Positions 17,326-26,554 of a stretch of DNA of 64,000 nucleotides are shown here, one piece after another; within the stretch, counting starts at the first letter, position 1; the number at the start of each line of letters is the position of its first letter. Source of the DNA: an uncultured Flavobacteriaceae bacterium. GTDB taxonomy: Bacteria > Bacteroidota > Bacteroidia > Flavobacteriales > Flavobacteriaceae. The stretch spans positions 310,001 through 374,000 of the forward strand of contig CANKYF010000004.1 in the NCBI GenBank assembly GCA_947487895.1, written 5' to 3'. Position numbers and translations under genes: made by a program. The notes under the pieces were generated by a model, which was not told where the DNA came from, ran no database searches, and worked only from the letters and a program-made list of their open reading frames with translations.

Positions 17326-17393
17326 CAAGATGCAAGACACAAGAACAAAGATAAATAAAGTCTTGGCTCTTGATTCTTAATTCTCAAATCTCA
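17326..17393. repeat. Heptad-repeat inverted element without a gene
   Basis: Left array: CAAGAnn units begin at 17326, 17333, 17340 and (as AAAGA) 17347. Right array: TCTTGnn units at 17361 and 17368, with degenerate units at 17375, 17382 and 17389. The period is exactly 7 bp and the two arrays are inverted, so an RNA would form a stem with a short AT loop. The same motif and period flank the four-helix-bundle gene 1.2 kb downstream. It fills the fadN-fadA gap. Confidence 0.75.
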
Positions 17394-17400
17394 AAAAAAG

Positions 17401-18591
17401 ATGAAACAAGCATATATAGTTAAAGCATATAGAACAGCCGTTGGTAAAGCACCTAAAGGATTATTTCGTTTTAAACGAACCGATGAACTAGCTGCTGAAA
17501 CCATTCAACACATGATGAAAGAATTACCTCAACTAGATAAAACCAGAATAGACGATGTTATTGTTGGTAACGCTATGCCAGAGGGTTCTCAAGGATTAAA
17601 TATGGCACGTTTAATCTCTTTAATGGGGTTAGAAAGTGTTGATATTCCTGGGGTAACCGTTAATAGATTTTGTTCTTCTGGTGTAGAAACCATTGCTATG
17701 GCAACTGCTAAAATTCAATCTGGAATGGCTGATTGCATTATTGCAGGTGGGGCAGAAAGTATGAGTTCTGTACCTATGACTGGATTTAAACCAGAGCTTA
17801 ATTATGATATTGTTAAAGCAGGTCACGAAGATTATTACTGGGGCATGGGAAATACCGCAGAGGCCGTTGCAAATCAATTTAAAGTATCTAGAGAAGATCA
17901 AGATGAATTTGCCTATAATTCGCATATGAAAGCTTTAAAAGCACAAGCTGAAGATAGATTTCAAGATCAAATAGTCCCTATTGAAGTGAATCAAACCTAT
18001 ATAGATGCCAACGGAAAAAAGGCAACTAAAACTTATATAGTAACAAAAGATGAAGGTCCTAGAAAAGGAACCAATAAAGAAGTATTAGCTAAACTAAGAC
18101 CTGTATTTGCTCAAGGTGGTAGTGTTACCGCAGGTAACTCTTCTCAAATGAGTGATGGTGCTGCTTTTGTTTTAATTATGAGTGAGGATATGGTAAAAGA
18201 GTTAAATCTTGAACCAATAGCTAGAATGGTTAACTATGCCGCCGCAGGTGTAGAACCACGTATCATGGGAATTGGACCAGTTAAAGCCATTCCTAAAGCA
18301 TTAAAACTAGCTGGACTTAATCAAAACGATTTAGAGCTTTTTGAATTAAATGAAGCCTTTGCATCTCAATCATTAGCTGTGATAAGAGAATTAAATTTGA
18401 ATCCAGATATTGTAAATGTAAATGGTGGAGCTATAGCTTTGGGACACCCATTAGGATGTACTGGAGCTAAATTATCTGTTCAATTATTTGATGAAATGCG
18501 CAAACGCAATATGAAAGGTAAATATGGCGCAGTTACCATGTGCGTAGGTACTGGTCAAGGCGCTTGTGGAATTTTTGAATTCTTGAATTAA
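17401..18591 (+). CDS. fadA: Acetyl-CoA C-acyltransferase (thiolase)
   Basis: Last step of beta-oxidation: cleaves 3-ketoacyl-CoA with CoA to acetyl-CoA and a shortened acyl-CoA. 396 aa, the usual length. Seen: nucleophile [14 protein letters not shown] (Cys91), [10 protein letters not shown], the histidine motif [20 protein letters not shown], and the second cysteine in [15 protein letters not shown]. Cytoplasmic. It is separated from fadN by a heptad-repeat element and from fadE by the four-helix-bundle cassette, yet all are on one strand in what reads as one operon. Confidence 0.94.
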   Translation: MKQAYIVKAYRTAVGKAPKGLFRFKRTDELAAETIQHMMKELPQLDKTRIDDVIVGNAMPEGSQGLNMARLISLMGLESVDIPGVTVNRFCSSGVETIAMATAKIQSGMADCIIAGGAESMSSVPMTGFKPELNYDIVKAGHEDYYWGMGNTAEAVANQFKVSREDQDEFAYNSHMKALKAQAEDRFQDQIVPIEVNQTYIDANGKKATKTYIVTKDEGPRKGTNKEVLAKLRPVFAQGGSVTAGNSSQMSDGAAFVLIMSEDMVKELNLEPIARMVNYAAAGVEPRIMGIGPVKAIPKALKLAGLNQNDLELFELNEAFASQSLAVIRELNLNPDIVNVNGGAIALGHPLGCTGAKLSVQLFDEMRKRNMKGKYGAVTMCVGTGQGACGIFEFLN

Positions 18592-18603
18592 GAAAAAAGA
18601 CAA

Positions 18604-18624
18604 TTAGAATCAAGATTCAAGACT
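18604..18624. repeat. Left heptad array of the four-helix-bundle element
   Basis: Units TTAGAat (18604), CAAGAtt (18611) and CAAGAct (18618) have a period of 7 bp. The start codon at 18625 falls exactly on the next heptad boundary. They are inverted relative to the TCTTGnn array after the gene. Confidence 0.75.
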
Positions 18625-18978
18625 ATGCATAATTTCAAAAAATTAAAAATTTGGTCTGAAAGCATAAAGCTAGTCTCAAAGTCATATAAATTAACTAGGA
18701 CATTTCCTGACTTTGAAAAATTCGGATTGGTAACACAAATGAATAGATGTACAGTTTCAATACCATCAAATATTGCAGAAGGATCAAGTAAAAGTTCAGA
18801 TAAACATTTTAACAAATATCTTGAAGACAGTTTGGGGTCTGCATTTGAATGGGAAACTCAGTTAATAATAGCATTCAATGAAAAATACCTTTCAGAAAAT
18901 GATTTTAAAGAATTAGAACAAAAGATAAAAGAAATACAAAAAATGATATCAAGTTTTCAAAGTAGTCTAGACAGATAA
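18625..18978 (+). CDS. Four-helix-bundle protein (S23 / rRNA intervening-sequence type)
   Basis: 117 aa, of the family first known from intervening sequences in 23S rRNA and related to the Avd protein of diversity-generating retroelements. The diagnostic second-helix motif LVTQMNRCTVSIPSNIAEGSSKSS is present, as are KLKIWSESIKLVSKSYKLT at the start and a long amphipathic last helix. The family is known for basic pentameric bundles that bind nucleic acid. Here the gene is inserted between fadA and fadE and is flanked on both sides by inverted 7-bp-period arrays (18604-18624 and 18981-19015). It has no apparent link to fatty-acid metabolism. Confidence 0.88.
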   Translation: MHNFKKLKIWSESIKLVSKSYKLTRTFPDFEKFGLVTQMNRCTVSIPSNIAEGSSKSSDKHFNKYLEDSLGSAFEWETQLIIAFNEKYLSENDFKELEQKIKEIQKMISSFQSSLDR

Positions 18979-18980
18979 TG

Positions 18981-19015
18981 TCTTGATTCTTGGTTCTTGA
19001 GTCCTAATATCTATA
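18981..19015. repeat. Right heptad array of the four-helix-bundle element
   Basis: Units TCTTGat (18981), TCTTGgt (18988) and TCTTGag (18995), then degenerate TCCTAat (19002) and ATCTAta (19009), with a period of exactly 7 bp. It is inverted relative to the left array and begins 2 bp after the stop of the four-helix-bundle gene, directly before fadE. Confidence 0.75.
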
Positions 19016-19019
19016 TTAT

Positions 19020-20825
19020 ATGGAAGAAAATAAAATATTAAGAGGCGGACAATTTCTAGTGAAAGAAACTAGTTGTGATGACGTTTTTACACCTGAAGAT
19101 TTCAGTGAAGATCAGCTTATGATGAAAGAAGCTGTTACTGAATTTGTTGATAGAGAAGTTTGGTCTAAAAAAGCACAATTCGAACAAAAAGATTATAAGT
19201 TAACCGAAGATTGCATGCGTAAAGCGGGCGAACTCGGTTTTTTAAGTGTTGCAGTACCAGAAGAATATGGCGGTATGGGAATGGGTTTTGTAGATACCTG
19301 TTTGGTTTGTGATTATATTTCTGGCGCAACTGGTTCGTTTAGTACAGCTTTTGGAGCACATACTGGTATTGGTACTATGCCAATCACCCTTTATGGCTCA
19401 GAAGAACAAAAGCAAAAATATGTCCCAAAATTAGCAAGTGGAGAATGGTTTGGTGCTTACTGTCTAACAGAACCTAGTGCAGGTAGTGATGCTAACTCTG
19501 GCAAAACTAAAGCTGTACTTTCTGAAGATGGTAAAACGTATAAAATTACAGGACAGAAAATGTGGATTTCAAACGCTGGTTTCTGTAGTTTAATGATTGT
19601 TTTTGCTAGAATTGAAGACGACAAAAATATTACAGGTTTTATAGTTGAATATGATCCTGATAACCCTAACGGTATTACATTGGGTGAAGAAGAGCATAAA
19701 TTAGGAATTCGTGCCTCTTCAACACGTCAAGTATTTTTCAATGAAACTGTAGTGCCTGTTGACAATATGTTATCTACAAGAGGTAATGGCTTTAAAATAG
19801 CTATGAACGCGCTTAACGTAGGTAGAATTAAATTAGCCGCAGCTTGTTTAGATGCGCAACGCCGAACTATTACAGAATCTATTAAATATGCGAATGAGCG
19901 CATTCAGTTTAAAACACCTATTTCTAGTTTTGGTGCTATTCGTCAAAAAATTGCGGAAATGGCAACAAACTGTTGGGTTGGTGAAGCTGCAAGTTATAGA
20001 GCTGCAAAAAATATTGAAGACAGAATAGAGTTAAGACAAAATAACGGTAAAGACACACACCAAGAAGCAGAACTAAAAGGTGTTGAAGAATACGCCATTG
20101 AATGTTCTATACTAAAAGTAGCAGTCTCTGAATTTGTACAAAACTGTACAGATGAAGGTATTCAGATATTTGGAGGAATGGGCTTCTCTGAGGAAACACC
20201 TATTGAATCTGCATGGAGAGATGCTCGTATTTCAAGAATTTATGAGGGTACCAATGAAATTAATCGTATGTTAAGCATTGGCATGCTGATTAAAAAAGCA
20301 ATGAAAGGTCATGTAGATGTATTAACACCAGCTATGGCTGTAAAAGAAGAATTAATGGGTGTGCCGTCGTTTGACACTCCAGACTTTTCAGAGTTATTTT
20401 CAGAAGAAAAAAGCATTATCAATAATCTTAAAAAATTATTTTTAATGGTAGCAGGTGCTGCTCTTGAAAAGTATGGTGAAAAAATTGAACAGCAACAACA
20501 ATTAATGTTAGCTTCCTCAGATATTTTAATTCAAATTTATTTAGCAGAGTCTGCCATACTTAGAGCTGAAAAAATGGCTAAAAAAGAAGGCGAAGAAAAC
20601 GTAAAAGAACAAATAGCTATGGCAAAATTAAACTTATTCCATGCCATTGATGTTATAGAAACTGCTGGTAAACACTCTATTATTTCTTTTTCTTCTGGAG
20701 ATGAACAACGCATGATGTTAATGGGCTTAAAACGCTATATTAAGTATGTAAACATGCCAAACATTATAGAATTGAGAAATATTATTGCTAGTAAAGTAAC
20801 TCAAGAAAATAAATATTGCTTTTAA
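19020..20825 (+). CDS. fadE: Acyl-CoA dehydrogenase
   Basis: FAD-dependent oxidation of acyl-CoA to 2-enoyl-CoA, the first step of beta-oxidation. 601 aa, the long form with a C-terminal extension as in B. subtilis FadE. Seen: substrate/FAD region WFGAYCLTEPSAGSDANSGKT, GQKMWISNAG, the FAD-binding stretch GIQIFGGMGFSEETPIESAWRDARISRIYEGTNEINRML carrying the catalytic-region YEGT motif, and an extra helical C-terminal domain. Last gene of the operon, followed by a terminator. Confidence 0.93.
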   Translation: MEENKILRGGQFLVKETSCDDVFTPEDFSEDQLMMKEAVTEFVDREVWSKKAQFEQKDYKLTEDCMRKAGELGFLSVAVPEEYGGMGMGFVDTCLVCDYISGATGSFSTAFGAHTGIGTMPITLYGSEEQKQKYVPKLASGEWFGAYCLTEPSAGSDANSGKTKAVLSEDGKTYKITGQKMWISNAGFCSLMIVFARIEDDKNITGFIVEYDPDNPNGITLGEEEHKLGIRASSTRQVFFNETVVPVDNMLSTRGNGFKIAMNALNVGRIKLAAACLDAQRRTITESIKYANERIQFKTPISSFGAIRQKIAEMATNCWVGEAASYRAAKNIEDRIELRQNNGKDTHQEAELKGVEEYAIECSILKVAVSEFVQNCTDEGIQIFGGMGFSEETPIESAWRDARISRIYEGTNEINRMLSIGMLIKKAMKGHVDVLTPAMAVKEELMGVPSFDTPDFSELFSEEKSIINNLKKLFLMVAGAALEKYGEKIEQQQQLMLASSDILIQIYLAESAILRAEKMAKKEGEENVKEQIAMAKLNLFHAIDVIETAGKHSIISFSSGDEQRMMLMGLKRYIKYVNMPNIIELRNIIASKVTQENKYCF

Positions 20826-20853
20826 ATAAGTAAGTGACTAATTCAAATCCCTT

Positions 20854-20888
20854 AAACGCTTCAAATACTTTTTTGAGGCGTTTTTTTA
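20854..20888 (+). terminator. Rho-independent terminator of the fad operon
   Basis: Stem AAACGCTTCAAA (20854-20865) / TTTGAGGCGTTT (20872-20883) with one G-U pair, followed by a T run. Confidence 0.85.
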
Positions 20889-20980
20889 TTACTTTATCTT
20901 ATAGTAGTTTAAATAGAGACTTATAATGTCCTCTGCTTTAAATCTAAAACGTCTTAAATATAAACTCTAAAACTAAAGTC

Positions 20981-21463
20981 ATGAGTAAATTTATAGTGAT
21001 AACGTTTATATTGATTGTATTTTTATTTACAATTGATGGCAATGCACAAACTGAAAAACTGTTAGAACCAAAATTAGAAAACATCTCTTGGATCTCTGGT
21101 AATTGGAAAGGTGAAGCTTTTGGTGGTATTGTAGAAGAGAATTGGAGCAAACCATCTGGTGGTTCCATGATGGCAACCTTCAAATTAATTAATGATGGCA
21201 AAGTCTCTTTTTATGAGATAGAAGTAATTAGAGAAATTAATAATACTCTGGTACTTCAACTAAAACACTTTAATAATGATCTAAAAGGCTGGGAAACTAA
21301 AGATGAAACTGTTGATTTTCCTTTAAAGCTCATCACTGAAAACAGAGTAGAATTTGAGGGCATGACTTTTGAAAAGGTAAGCCCTACCAAAATGACTATT
21401 TATGTAGATATAAAACAAAAAGATGGTTCTGTTGAAATCGTAAAATTTAACTATACTAAATAA
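20981..21463 (+). CDS. Exported protein, DUF6265-like (160 aa)
   Basis: Signal peptide MSKFIVITFILIVFLFTIDGNAQ. The mature part starts with the motif ISWISGNWKGEAFGGIVEENWSKPSGGSMMATFKL, typical of the DUF6265 group (lipocalin-like beta-barrel by appearance: SGNW near the start, alternating strands). No catalytic residues are evident. It stands alone between the fad operon and a convergent gene ending 15 bp away. Function unknown. Confidence 0.75.
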   Translation: MSKFIVITFILIVFLFTIDGNAQTEKLLEPKLENISWISGNWKGEAFGGIVEENWSKPSGGSMMATFKLINDGKVSFYEIEVIREINNTLVLQLKHFNNDLKGWETKDETVDFPLKLITENRVEFEGMTFEKVSPTKMTIYVDIKQKDGSVEIVKFNYTK

Positions 21464-21478
21464 TCCGAAATTATCTAT

Positions 21479-22351
21479 TTAATTGGGGCGGCTATTTTCA
21501 GCCTCATTTTTCTCTTTCACATTCTCCTTTTTTCTAAGAATAGCATTGTTTTCAAACTTTATTAAGTTTATTTCGGGTTTACCATAAATAATTGTCTCTG
21601 TGTCTCCTGAAGCTTCAATAACTAATGTTTTAGAAGCATTTACAACAACATCACATTTATCTTTTGTTACTAATGTAATATCATCTAACAATAAGTTTTC
21701 AGCATTTAGTTTACTGGTTTCACTCAATTTAGCATGTAATTTAGAACTACCACCTTCTATTGATATTGAAGCATGTTCTTTTAAATCAGTTTCAATTGCA
21801 GATGCTGTAACAGAAGCATTTAGCTTAGCATTTTCTTTAAGATTTAGCTGTATTGTATTAGATGTAATTCCTAAATCAGCCTTACTTTTTCCTTTACTTA
21901 TATACTTAAAGTCTTTAGCTATAATGTTAAAATTAGCCTTAGTAAAATCATTAGAAACAAGCTTTAACGAATCTAATTTTAAAGTTGTGGGAGCATTTAC
22001 TTCAGCATTACCTAATAATTCAATTGTTTTAAGTTCTTCTGTATAAACAACTCTTAAATCTAACATTTTACTGGATGTTATTTTATGAGTCGTTTGAAAT
22101 TTAAGGTTTCCTTCTAACACATTAAAAGTAATGACATCATGCAAATTACTATCAGCTACAACTTCTACCGAAGGATCACAACCTTGTACTAAGGTTACTT
22201 TAAAATTATCTCCAAAAACTAATTTTTCAAACGGCAGTATCTCACTTAATTCATTAGTTACTAATCTATTTCCTTTTATTTTTTCTTTATTTTGAGAATT
22301 ACATATAAAACATACTAATAATAAGTGGATCAAAAATACTTGTTTAGTCAT
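21479..22351 (-). CDS. Head-GIN domain (DUF2807) exported protein
   Basis: 290 aa with an N-terminal signal peptide (MTKQVFLIHLLLVCFICNSQ). The body is a run of short beta strands: FEKLVFGDNFKVTLVQGCDPSVEVVADSNLHDVITFNVLEGNLKF, then repeated LKLDSLKLVSNDFTKANFNI / LKENAKLNASVTASAIETDLKEHASISIEGGSSKLHAKLSETSKLNAENL. This is the right-handed beta-helix pattern of DUF2807 head-GIN proteins, common and poorly understood in Bacteroidota. Surface or periplasmic location is inferred from the signal peptide. Confidence 0.82.
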   Translation of the reverse strand: MTKQVFLIHLLLVCFICNSQNKEKIKGNRLVTNELSEILPFEKLVFGDNFKVTLVQGCDPSVEVVADSNLHDVITFNVLEGNLKFQTTHKITSSKMLDLRVVYTEELKTIELLGNAEVNAPTTLKLDSLKLVSNDFTKANFNIIAKDFKYISKGKSKADLGITSNTIQLNLKENAKLNASVTASAIETDLKEHASISIEGGSSKLHAKLSETSKLNAENLLLDDITLVTKDKCDVVVNASKTLVIEASGDTETIIYGKPEINLIKFENNAILRKKENVKEKNEAENSRPN

Positions 22352-22479
22352 TGTTCTGAGGGGGTAACGGATTTTTACATTTCAAATATAGACAACTGTA
22401 TTTTTATATTAAAAACCTTTCAGATTAACTTTTTTGAAGCATTATAAATTTTCAGTATTTTTAGAGTAAAATATAAAAT

Positions 22480-23814
22480 ATGAAACACAAACTCCTAATA
22501 ACCTTTCTTTTAGTAATCAGTTTTTCTTTTAGTCAAGAAAACAGCAAAATTTATGATATAATTGATGCTATATCTGCTAAAAGAATTCAAAAAGACATAC
22601 AGACCTTAGTTGATTTTGGTACAAGGAATACTTTTAGTGATACCATTTCAAATACCAGAGGAATTGGAGCAGCCAGACGATGGATTAAGCAAGAATTTGA
22701 GACCATTTCTAAAAACTGTAACAACTGCTTAGAGGTTTTCTATCAAAAAGATTTTGTAACAAAAGATGGAAACAGAAGAGTACCTCATGATGCTTGGGTG
22801 GTAAACGTTGTAGCTATTCAACGTGGTACAAAATACCCAAACAGATTTGTAATTATGAGTGGTGATATAGATTCTAGGGCTAGTGATACTATGGATTTCA
22901 CAACTGATGCACCTGGAGCAAATGATAACGCAACAGGTATGGCGGGAGCTATAGAAGCCGCTAGAGTTTTAAGTAATTATAAGTTTGAAAGTAGTATTGT
23001 TTATGTTGGACTTTCAGGTGAGGAACAAGGCTTATTTGGCGGTGCAGGATTAGCAAAATATGCAAAAGATAATAACTGGGATATTATTGGTGTTTTAAAT
23101 AATGACATGATTGGAAACATTGAAGGTGTAGACGGGGTTATTGATAATAGAACGTTTAGAATTTTTTCTGAACCTGTACCTCCAACTGAAACAGAACGTC
23201 AGCGTAAATTACGACGTTTTTATGGTGGTGAAGTAGATGGTATTTCCCGTCAGTTAGCCAGATACATTCATAAAACTACTAAAACTTATATGCCCGAAAT
23301 GAATCCTATGATGGTGTATAGATTAGATAGGTTTGGAAGAGGTGGACATCACCGTCCGTTTAACGATCTAGGATATGCAGGTATTAGAATTATGGAAGCT
23401 CATGAAAACTACACACAGCAACATCAAGACATAAGAGAAGAAAATGGTATTAAATATGGTGATGTTATTGAACATGTAAATTTTGAATACGCTAAAAAGT
23501 TAACTGCCGTAAATGCTATAAATATGGCAAGTTTAGCTTGGGCACCACCAGCTCCAAAAAATGTGGCTATTGGAGGTATTGTAGAACCATCGGCTAAATT
23601 TAAATGGGATAAAACTGATGACGCTATTGGTTACAAAATCTATTGGAGAGACACCACCTCTCCTACTTGGGATCACAGCAGATATGTTGGTGATGTTTCA
23701 GAATACACCTTAAATGGCATTGTTATTGACAATTATTTCTTTGGAATATCTGCTGTTGGTGAAAATGGTTTCGAAAGTATTGTTGCCTTCCCAAATGCTG
23801 TATTTCAAGATTAA
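22480..23814 (+). CDS. M28-family zinc peptidase with C-terminal FN3-like domain
   Basis: 444 aa with a signal peptide (LLITFLLVISFSFSQ). The peptidase part shows family M28 metal ligands in order: VIMSGDIDSRASD, PGANDNATGMAG (bridging Asp), LSGEEQGLFGG (catalytic Glu pair) and LNNDMIGN. A late His follows in the RGGHHRPFNDLGYAGIRI/EAHENYTQQH region. The last 85 residues (APPAPKNVAIGG...DNYFFGISAVGENGFES) look like a fibronectin type III domain. Probably a secreted aminopeptidase. It is followed 65 bp later by an M1 peptidase, suggesting joint peptide degradation. Confidence 0.88.
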   Translation: MKHKLLITFLLVISFSFSQENSKIYDIIDAISAKRIQKDIQTLVDFGTRNTFSDTISNTRGIGAARRWIKQEFETISKNCNNCLEVFYQKDFVTKDGNRRVPHDAWVVNVVAIQRGTKYPNRFVIMSGDIDSRASDTMDFTTDAPGANDNATGMAGAIEAARVLSNYKFESSIVYVGLSGEEQGLFGGAGLAKYAKDNNWDIIGVLNNDMIGNIEGVDGVIDNRTFRIFSEPVPPTETERQRKLRRFYGGEVDGISRQLARYIHKTTKTYMPEMNPMMVYRLDRFGRGGHHRPFNDLGYAGIRIMEAHENYTQQHQDIREENGIKYGDVIEHVNFEYAKKLTAVNAINMASLAWAPPAPKNVAIGGIVEPSAKFKWDKTDDAIGYKIYWRDTTSPTWDHSRYVGDVSEYTLNGIVIDNYFFGISAVGENGFESIVAFPNAVFQD

Positions 23815-23878
23815 AACATTATGTAAAAATTAACTCAAAGACCTTTCTATTTTAAATATTTTTGAGAAAATTCAGAAT

Positions 23879-25528
23879 ATGAAAACAATTTACTTGTCTC
23901 TACTCCTATTAATTGTGTCTTCTATGCACCTAAATGCACAATTACTAACTAAAAAAGAACATTTTACGAGACAAGACACACTTCGTGGTAGCATAACACC
24001 AGAGCGCGAATGGTGGGATTTAACCTATTATCATTTAGATATAAAAGTGAATCCAGATGAAAAATATATTTCTGGTAAAAATACTATTCAGTATAAAGTT
24101 TTAAAACCGTATTCTAAAATACAGATTGATTTACAACCGCCTTTAAAACTCACAAAAGCCATTCAAAACGGAAAAGATTTAGATATAAAACATGACGGAA
24201 ATGCTCATTTTATAACACTACAAGCGCTTCAGAAGGTTGATTCTATAAACACTATTGATGTCTATTATGAAGGGAATCCGCGAGAAGCAATTAAAGCACC
24301 TTGGGATGGTGGCATTACATGGAAAAATGACGCTAATGGTAATCATTTTATAGCATCGGCTTGTCAAGGTTTAGGTGCAAGTGTTTGGTGGCCTTGTAAA
24401 GACCATATGTATGATGAGGTTGATAGTATGCTTATCAGTGTGAATGTTCCAAAAGACTTAGTTAATGTTTCGAACGGAAGGCTACGTAGTGTAGAGCAAT
24501 ACGGAGATACTAAAACTTATAATTGGGCAGTAAAAAACCCTATAAACAATTATGGAGTGAATATTAACATTGGGGATTATGTAAACTTTTCAGAAGTGTA
24601 TGATGGTATGGCTGGCAATCTTGATATGGATTACTATGTGCTAAGAGATCATCTTGAAAAAGCCAAAGAGCATTTTAAAGATGCCCCTAAAATGATGAAA
24701 GCTTTTGAGCATTGGTTTGGTCAATACCCGTTTTATGCTGATAGTTTTAAGCTTGTAGAAGTGCCTTATTTAGGGATGGAACATCAAAGCTCTGTGACTT
24801 ATGGGAATAAATACCGAAAAGGCTATTTAGGCAGTGATTTATCTGGAACAGGTTGGGGAATGAAATTCGATTTTATTATTATTCACGAAGCTGGCCATGA
24901 ATGGTTTGCCAACAATATTACCAATAAAGATGTTGCAGATATGTGGATACATGAAGGGTTCACTTCTTATTCTGAAAACTTATTTTTAGAATACTATTAT
25001 GGAAAACAAGCTGGTGCCGAGTATGTTATTGGCACCAGACGAAATATTGCAAATGACAGACCATTAATTGGTCATTATAATGTGAATAAAGAAGGCTCTA
25101 GTGACATGTATTTTAAAGGCGCCAATATGATACATACACTAAGGCAACTTGTTGAAGATGATGAAAAATGGCGCAAAATTTTAATTGGTTTAAATACTAC
25201 GTTTTATCATCAAACAGTTACTACAAAACAAATTGAGGATTATTTAAGTGAACAAACTGGTATAGATTTAACTGAATTTTTTAATCAGTATTTGAGAACG
25301 ACAAAGGTGCCTACTTTAGAGTTCTCACATAAAAACAGAATTTTAAAGTATCGTTGGACAAATATTGTTGATGACTTTGATATGCCTGTTAAAGTATATT
25401 TTGGAGGAGAAGATAAAAATGCAACTTGGATTTACCCAAAAAAGGAATGGCAAACGACGGACGCCCCACTTAGCAAGATGCCTATTGTAATTGATAAAAA
25501 TTTCTATATTAAATCTAAAGAAATTTAA
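23879..25528 (+). CDS. M1-family metallopeptidase (aminopeptidase)
   Basis: 549 aa exported zinc aminopeptidase with signal peptide MKTIYLSLLLLIVSSMHLNAQ. The zinc motif HEAGHEW at residues 336-342 is followed by the third ligand in MWIHEGFTSYSENLF. The substrate-recognition motif corresponding to GxMEN is YLGMEHQSSVTYG. Shorter than the 850-residue PepN type, as it lacks the long helical C-terminal domain, which is usual for the secreted Bacteroidota form. It pairs with the M28 peptidase just upstream. Confidence 0.9.
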   Translation: MKTIYLSLLLLIVSSMHLNAQLLTKKEHFTRQDTLRGSITPEREWWDLTYYHLDIKVNPDEKYISGKNTIQYKVLKPYSKIQIDLQPPLKLTKAIQNGKDLDIKHDGNAHFITLQALQKVDSINTIDVYYEGNPREAIKAPWDGGITWKNDANGNHFIASACQGLGASVWWPCKDHMYDEVDSMLISVNVPKDLVNVSNGRLRSVEQYGDTKTYNWAVKNPINNYGVNINIGDYVNFSEVYDGMAGNLDMDYYVLRDHLEKAKEHFKDAPKMMKAFEHWFGQYPFYADSFKLVEVPYLGMEHQSSVTYGNKYRKGYLGSDLSGTGWGMKFDFIIIHEAGHEWFANNITNKDVADMWIHEGFTSYSENLFLEYYYGKQAGAEYVIGTRRNIANDRPLIGHYNVNKEGSSDMYFKGANMIHTLRQLVEDDEKWRKILIGLNTTFYHQTVTTKQIEDYLSEQTGIDLTEFFNQYLRTTKVPTLEFSHKNRILKYRWTNIVDDFDMPVKVYFGGEDKNATWIYPKKEWQTTDAPLSKMPIVIDKNFYIKSKEI

Positions 25529-25530
25529 GT

Positions 25531-26106
25531 TTGAAGGATTTACGAGAACTTTATTTTGAGCGTGATACAGATTGGTACGATTGGCTTTTAAAAAATCATG
25601 AAGAATACGATGCTATTTATCTTATTTTTTATAAACTAGAAATGAATATCCCTACCATGAGATGGGAAGAAGCTGTTAAAGTCGCTATATGTTTTGGTTG
25701 GATAGATTCTACAGTTAAAAGCTTAGGAGGCGGAAAAAGGAGGCAATACTTCTGTAAGCGCAACCCTAAAAGTACATGGAGTGCTCTTAACAAACGTTAT
25801 GTTGATGAATTAGAACAATCTGGATTAATTCATGAATCAGGTTATAAAATGATTGAATTAGCAAAACAAACTGGTACTTGGTCTGCTATGGATGACGTTG
25901 AAAATGGCATAATACCAGAAGTGCTACAAAATGCTTTTGATCAAAATCCTAAAGCTTTCGAGAACTTCCAAAACTTTTCAAAAGGTTATAGAAAAGGGTA
26001 CTTATCTTGGTTACAAAGTGCTAAACGTGAAGAGACCAAACAAAAACGAATTTCTGAAATTATTAGACTCTGTGAAGCTAATGTTAAGAGTAGGGATGCT
26101 CGTTAA
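25531..26106 (+). CDS. YdeI/OmpD-associated family protein
   Basis: 191 aa, matching the YdeI family (bacteriocin-protection or OmpD-associated): DWYDWLLKNHEEYDAIYLIFYK, WEEAVKVAICFGWIDSTVKSLGGGKRRQYFCKRNPKSTWSALNKRYVDEL, and a C-terminal SKGYRKGYLSWLQSAKREETKQKRISEIIRL. Translation most likely begins at the TTG at 25531, two bases after the M1 peptidase stop, because no ATG precedes the conserved N-terminus. No signal peptide. The molecular function of the family is not settled. Confidence 0.82.
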   Translation: MKDLRELYFERDTDWYDWLLKNHEEYDAIYLIFYKLEMNIPTMRWEEAVKVAICFGWIDSTVKSLGGGKRRQYFCKRNPKSTWSALNKRYVDELEQSGLIHESGYKMIELAKQTGTWSAMDDVENGIIPEVLQNAFDQNPKAFENFQNFSKGYRKGYLSWLQSAKREETKQKRISEIIRLCEANVKSRDAR

Positions 26107-26133
26107 TCCTAAAATTCAAATAATAATTAATAA

Positions 26134-26532
26134 ATGAAAAAACTAATTATAGTTTTAATTATTATTCCTCTATCAAACGTTTTTGGACAAACATTAGATA
26201 AGATTTACTTACATAGAAACCATAATTACGGTCCAACATATTCTTATAGTATTTCTGAAATCACCATTCATTCAGACTCCACTTTCACATGGAAAACATG
26301 GAACCTACGAAGTAAAAAAGAAAAGAAATTATATAAAGAAATTGTACCTAAAAGTTTTAAGGGAAAAATTACTCAAAATGGTAAATTTTACACTATAACT
26401 GAATATAGAAACGGAAAAAAAAGTGATATTTATTGGACTATAAAGGTCAATAATAAAAGACTATTATTTCTTTATTATCAAGATATAAATGGAAAACTAC
26501 CAAATGGAGCTAGATATAAACGGATAAGATAA
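26134..26532 (+). CDS. Small exported hypothetical protein (132 aa)
   Basis: N-terminal signal peptide MKKLIIVLIIIPLSNVFGQ. The remainder is basic and strand-rich (SISEITIHSDSTFTWKTWNLRSKKEKK, GKITQNGKFYTITEYRNGKKSDIYWTIKVNNKRLLFLYY), compatible with a small beta-barrel or lipocalin-like fold. No family recognised. It starts 27 bp after the YdeI-like gene and ends 22 bp before the DinB-like gene, so the three are probably co-transcribed. Confidence 0.7.
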   Translation: MKKLIIVLIIIPLSNVFGQTLDKIYLHRNHNYGPTYSYSISEITIHSDSTFTWKTWNLRSKKEKKLYKEIVPKSFKGKITQNGKFYTITEYRNGKKSDIYWTIKVNNKRLLFLYYQDINGKLPNGARYKRIR

Positions 26533-26554
26533 ACAAAAACAAATTTTCAATACC

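Noticed and set aside
17326-19015. Period-7 arrays as a CRISPR array
   Set aside because: Units are 7 bp without unique spacers and no cas genes are present.
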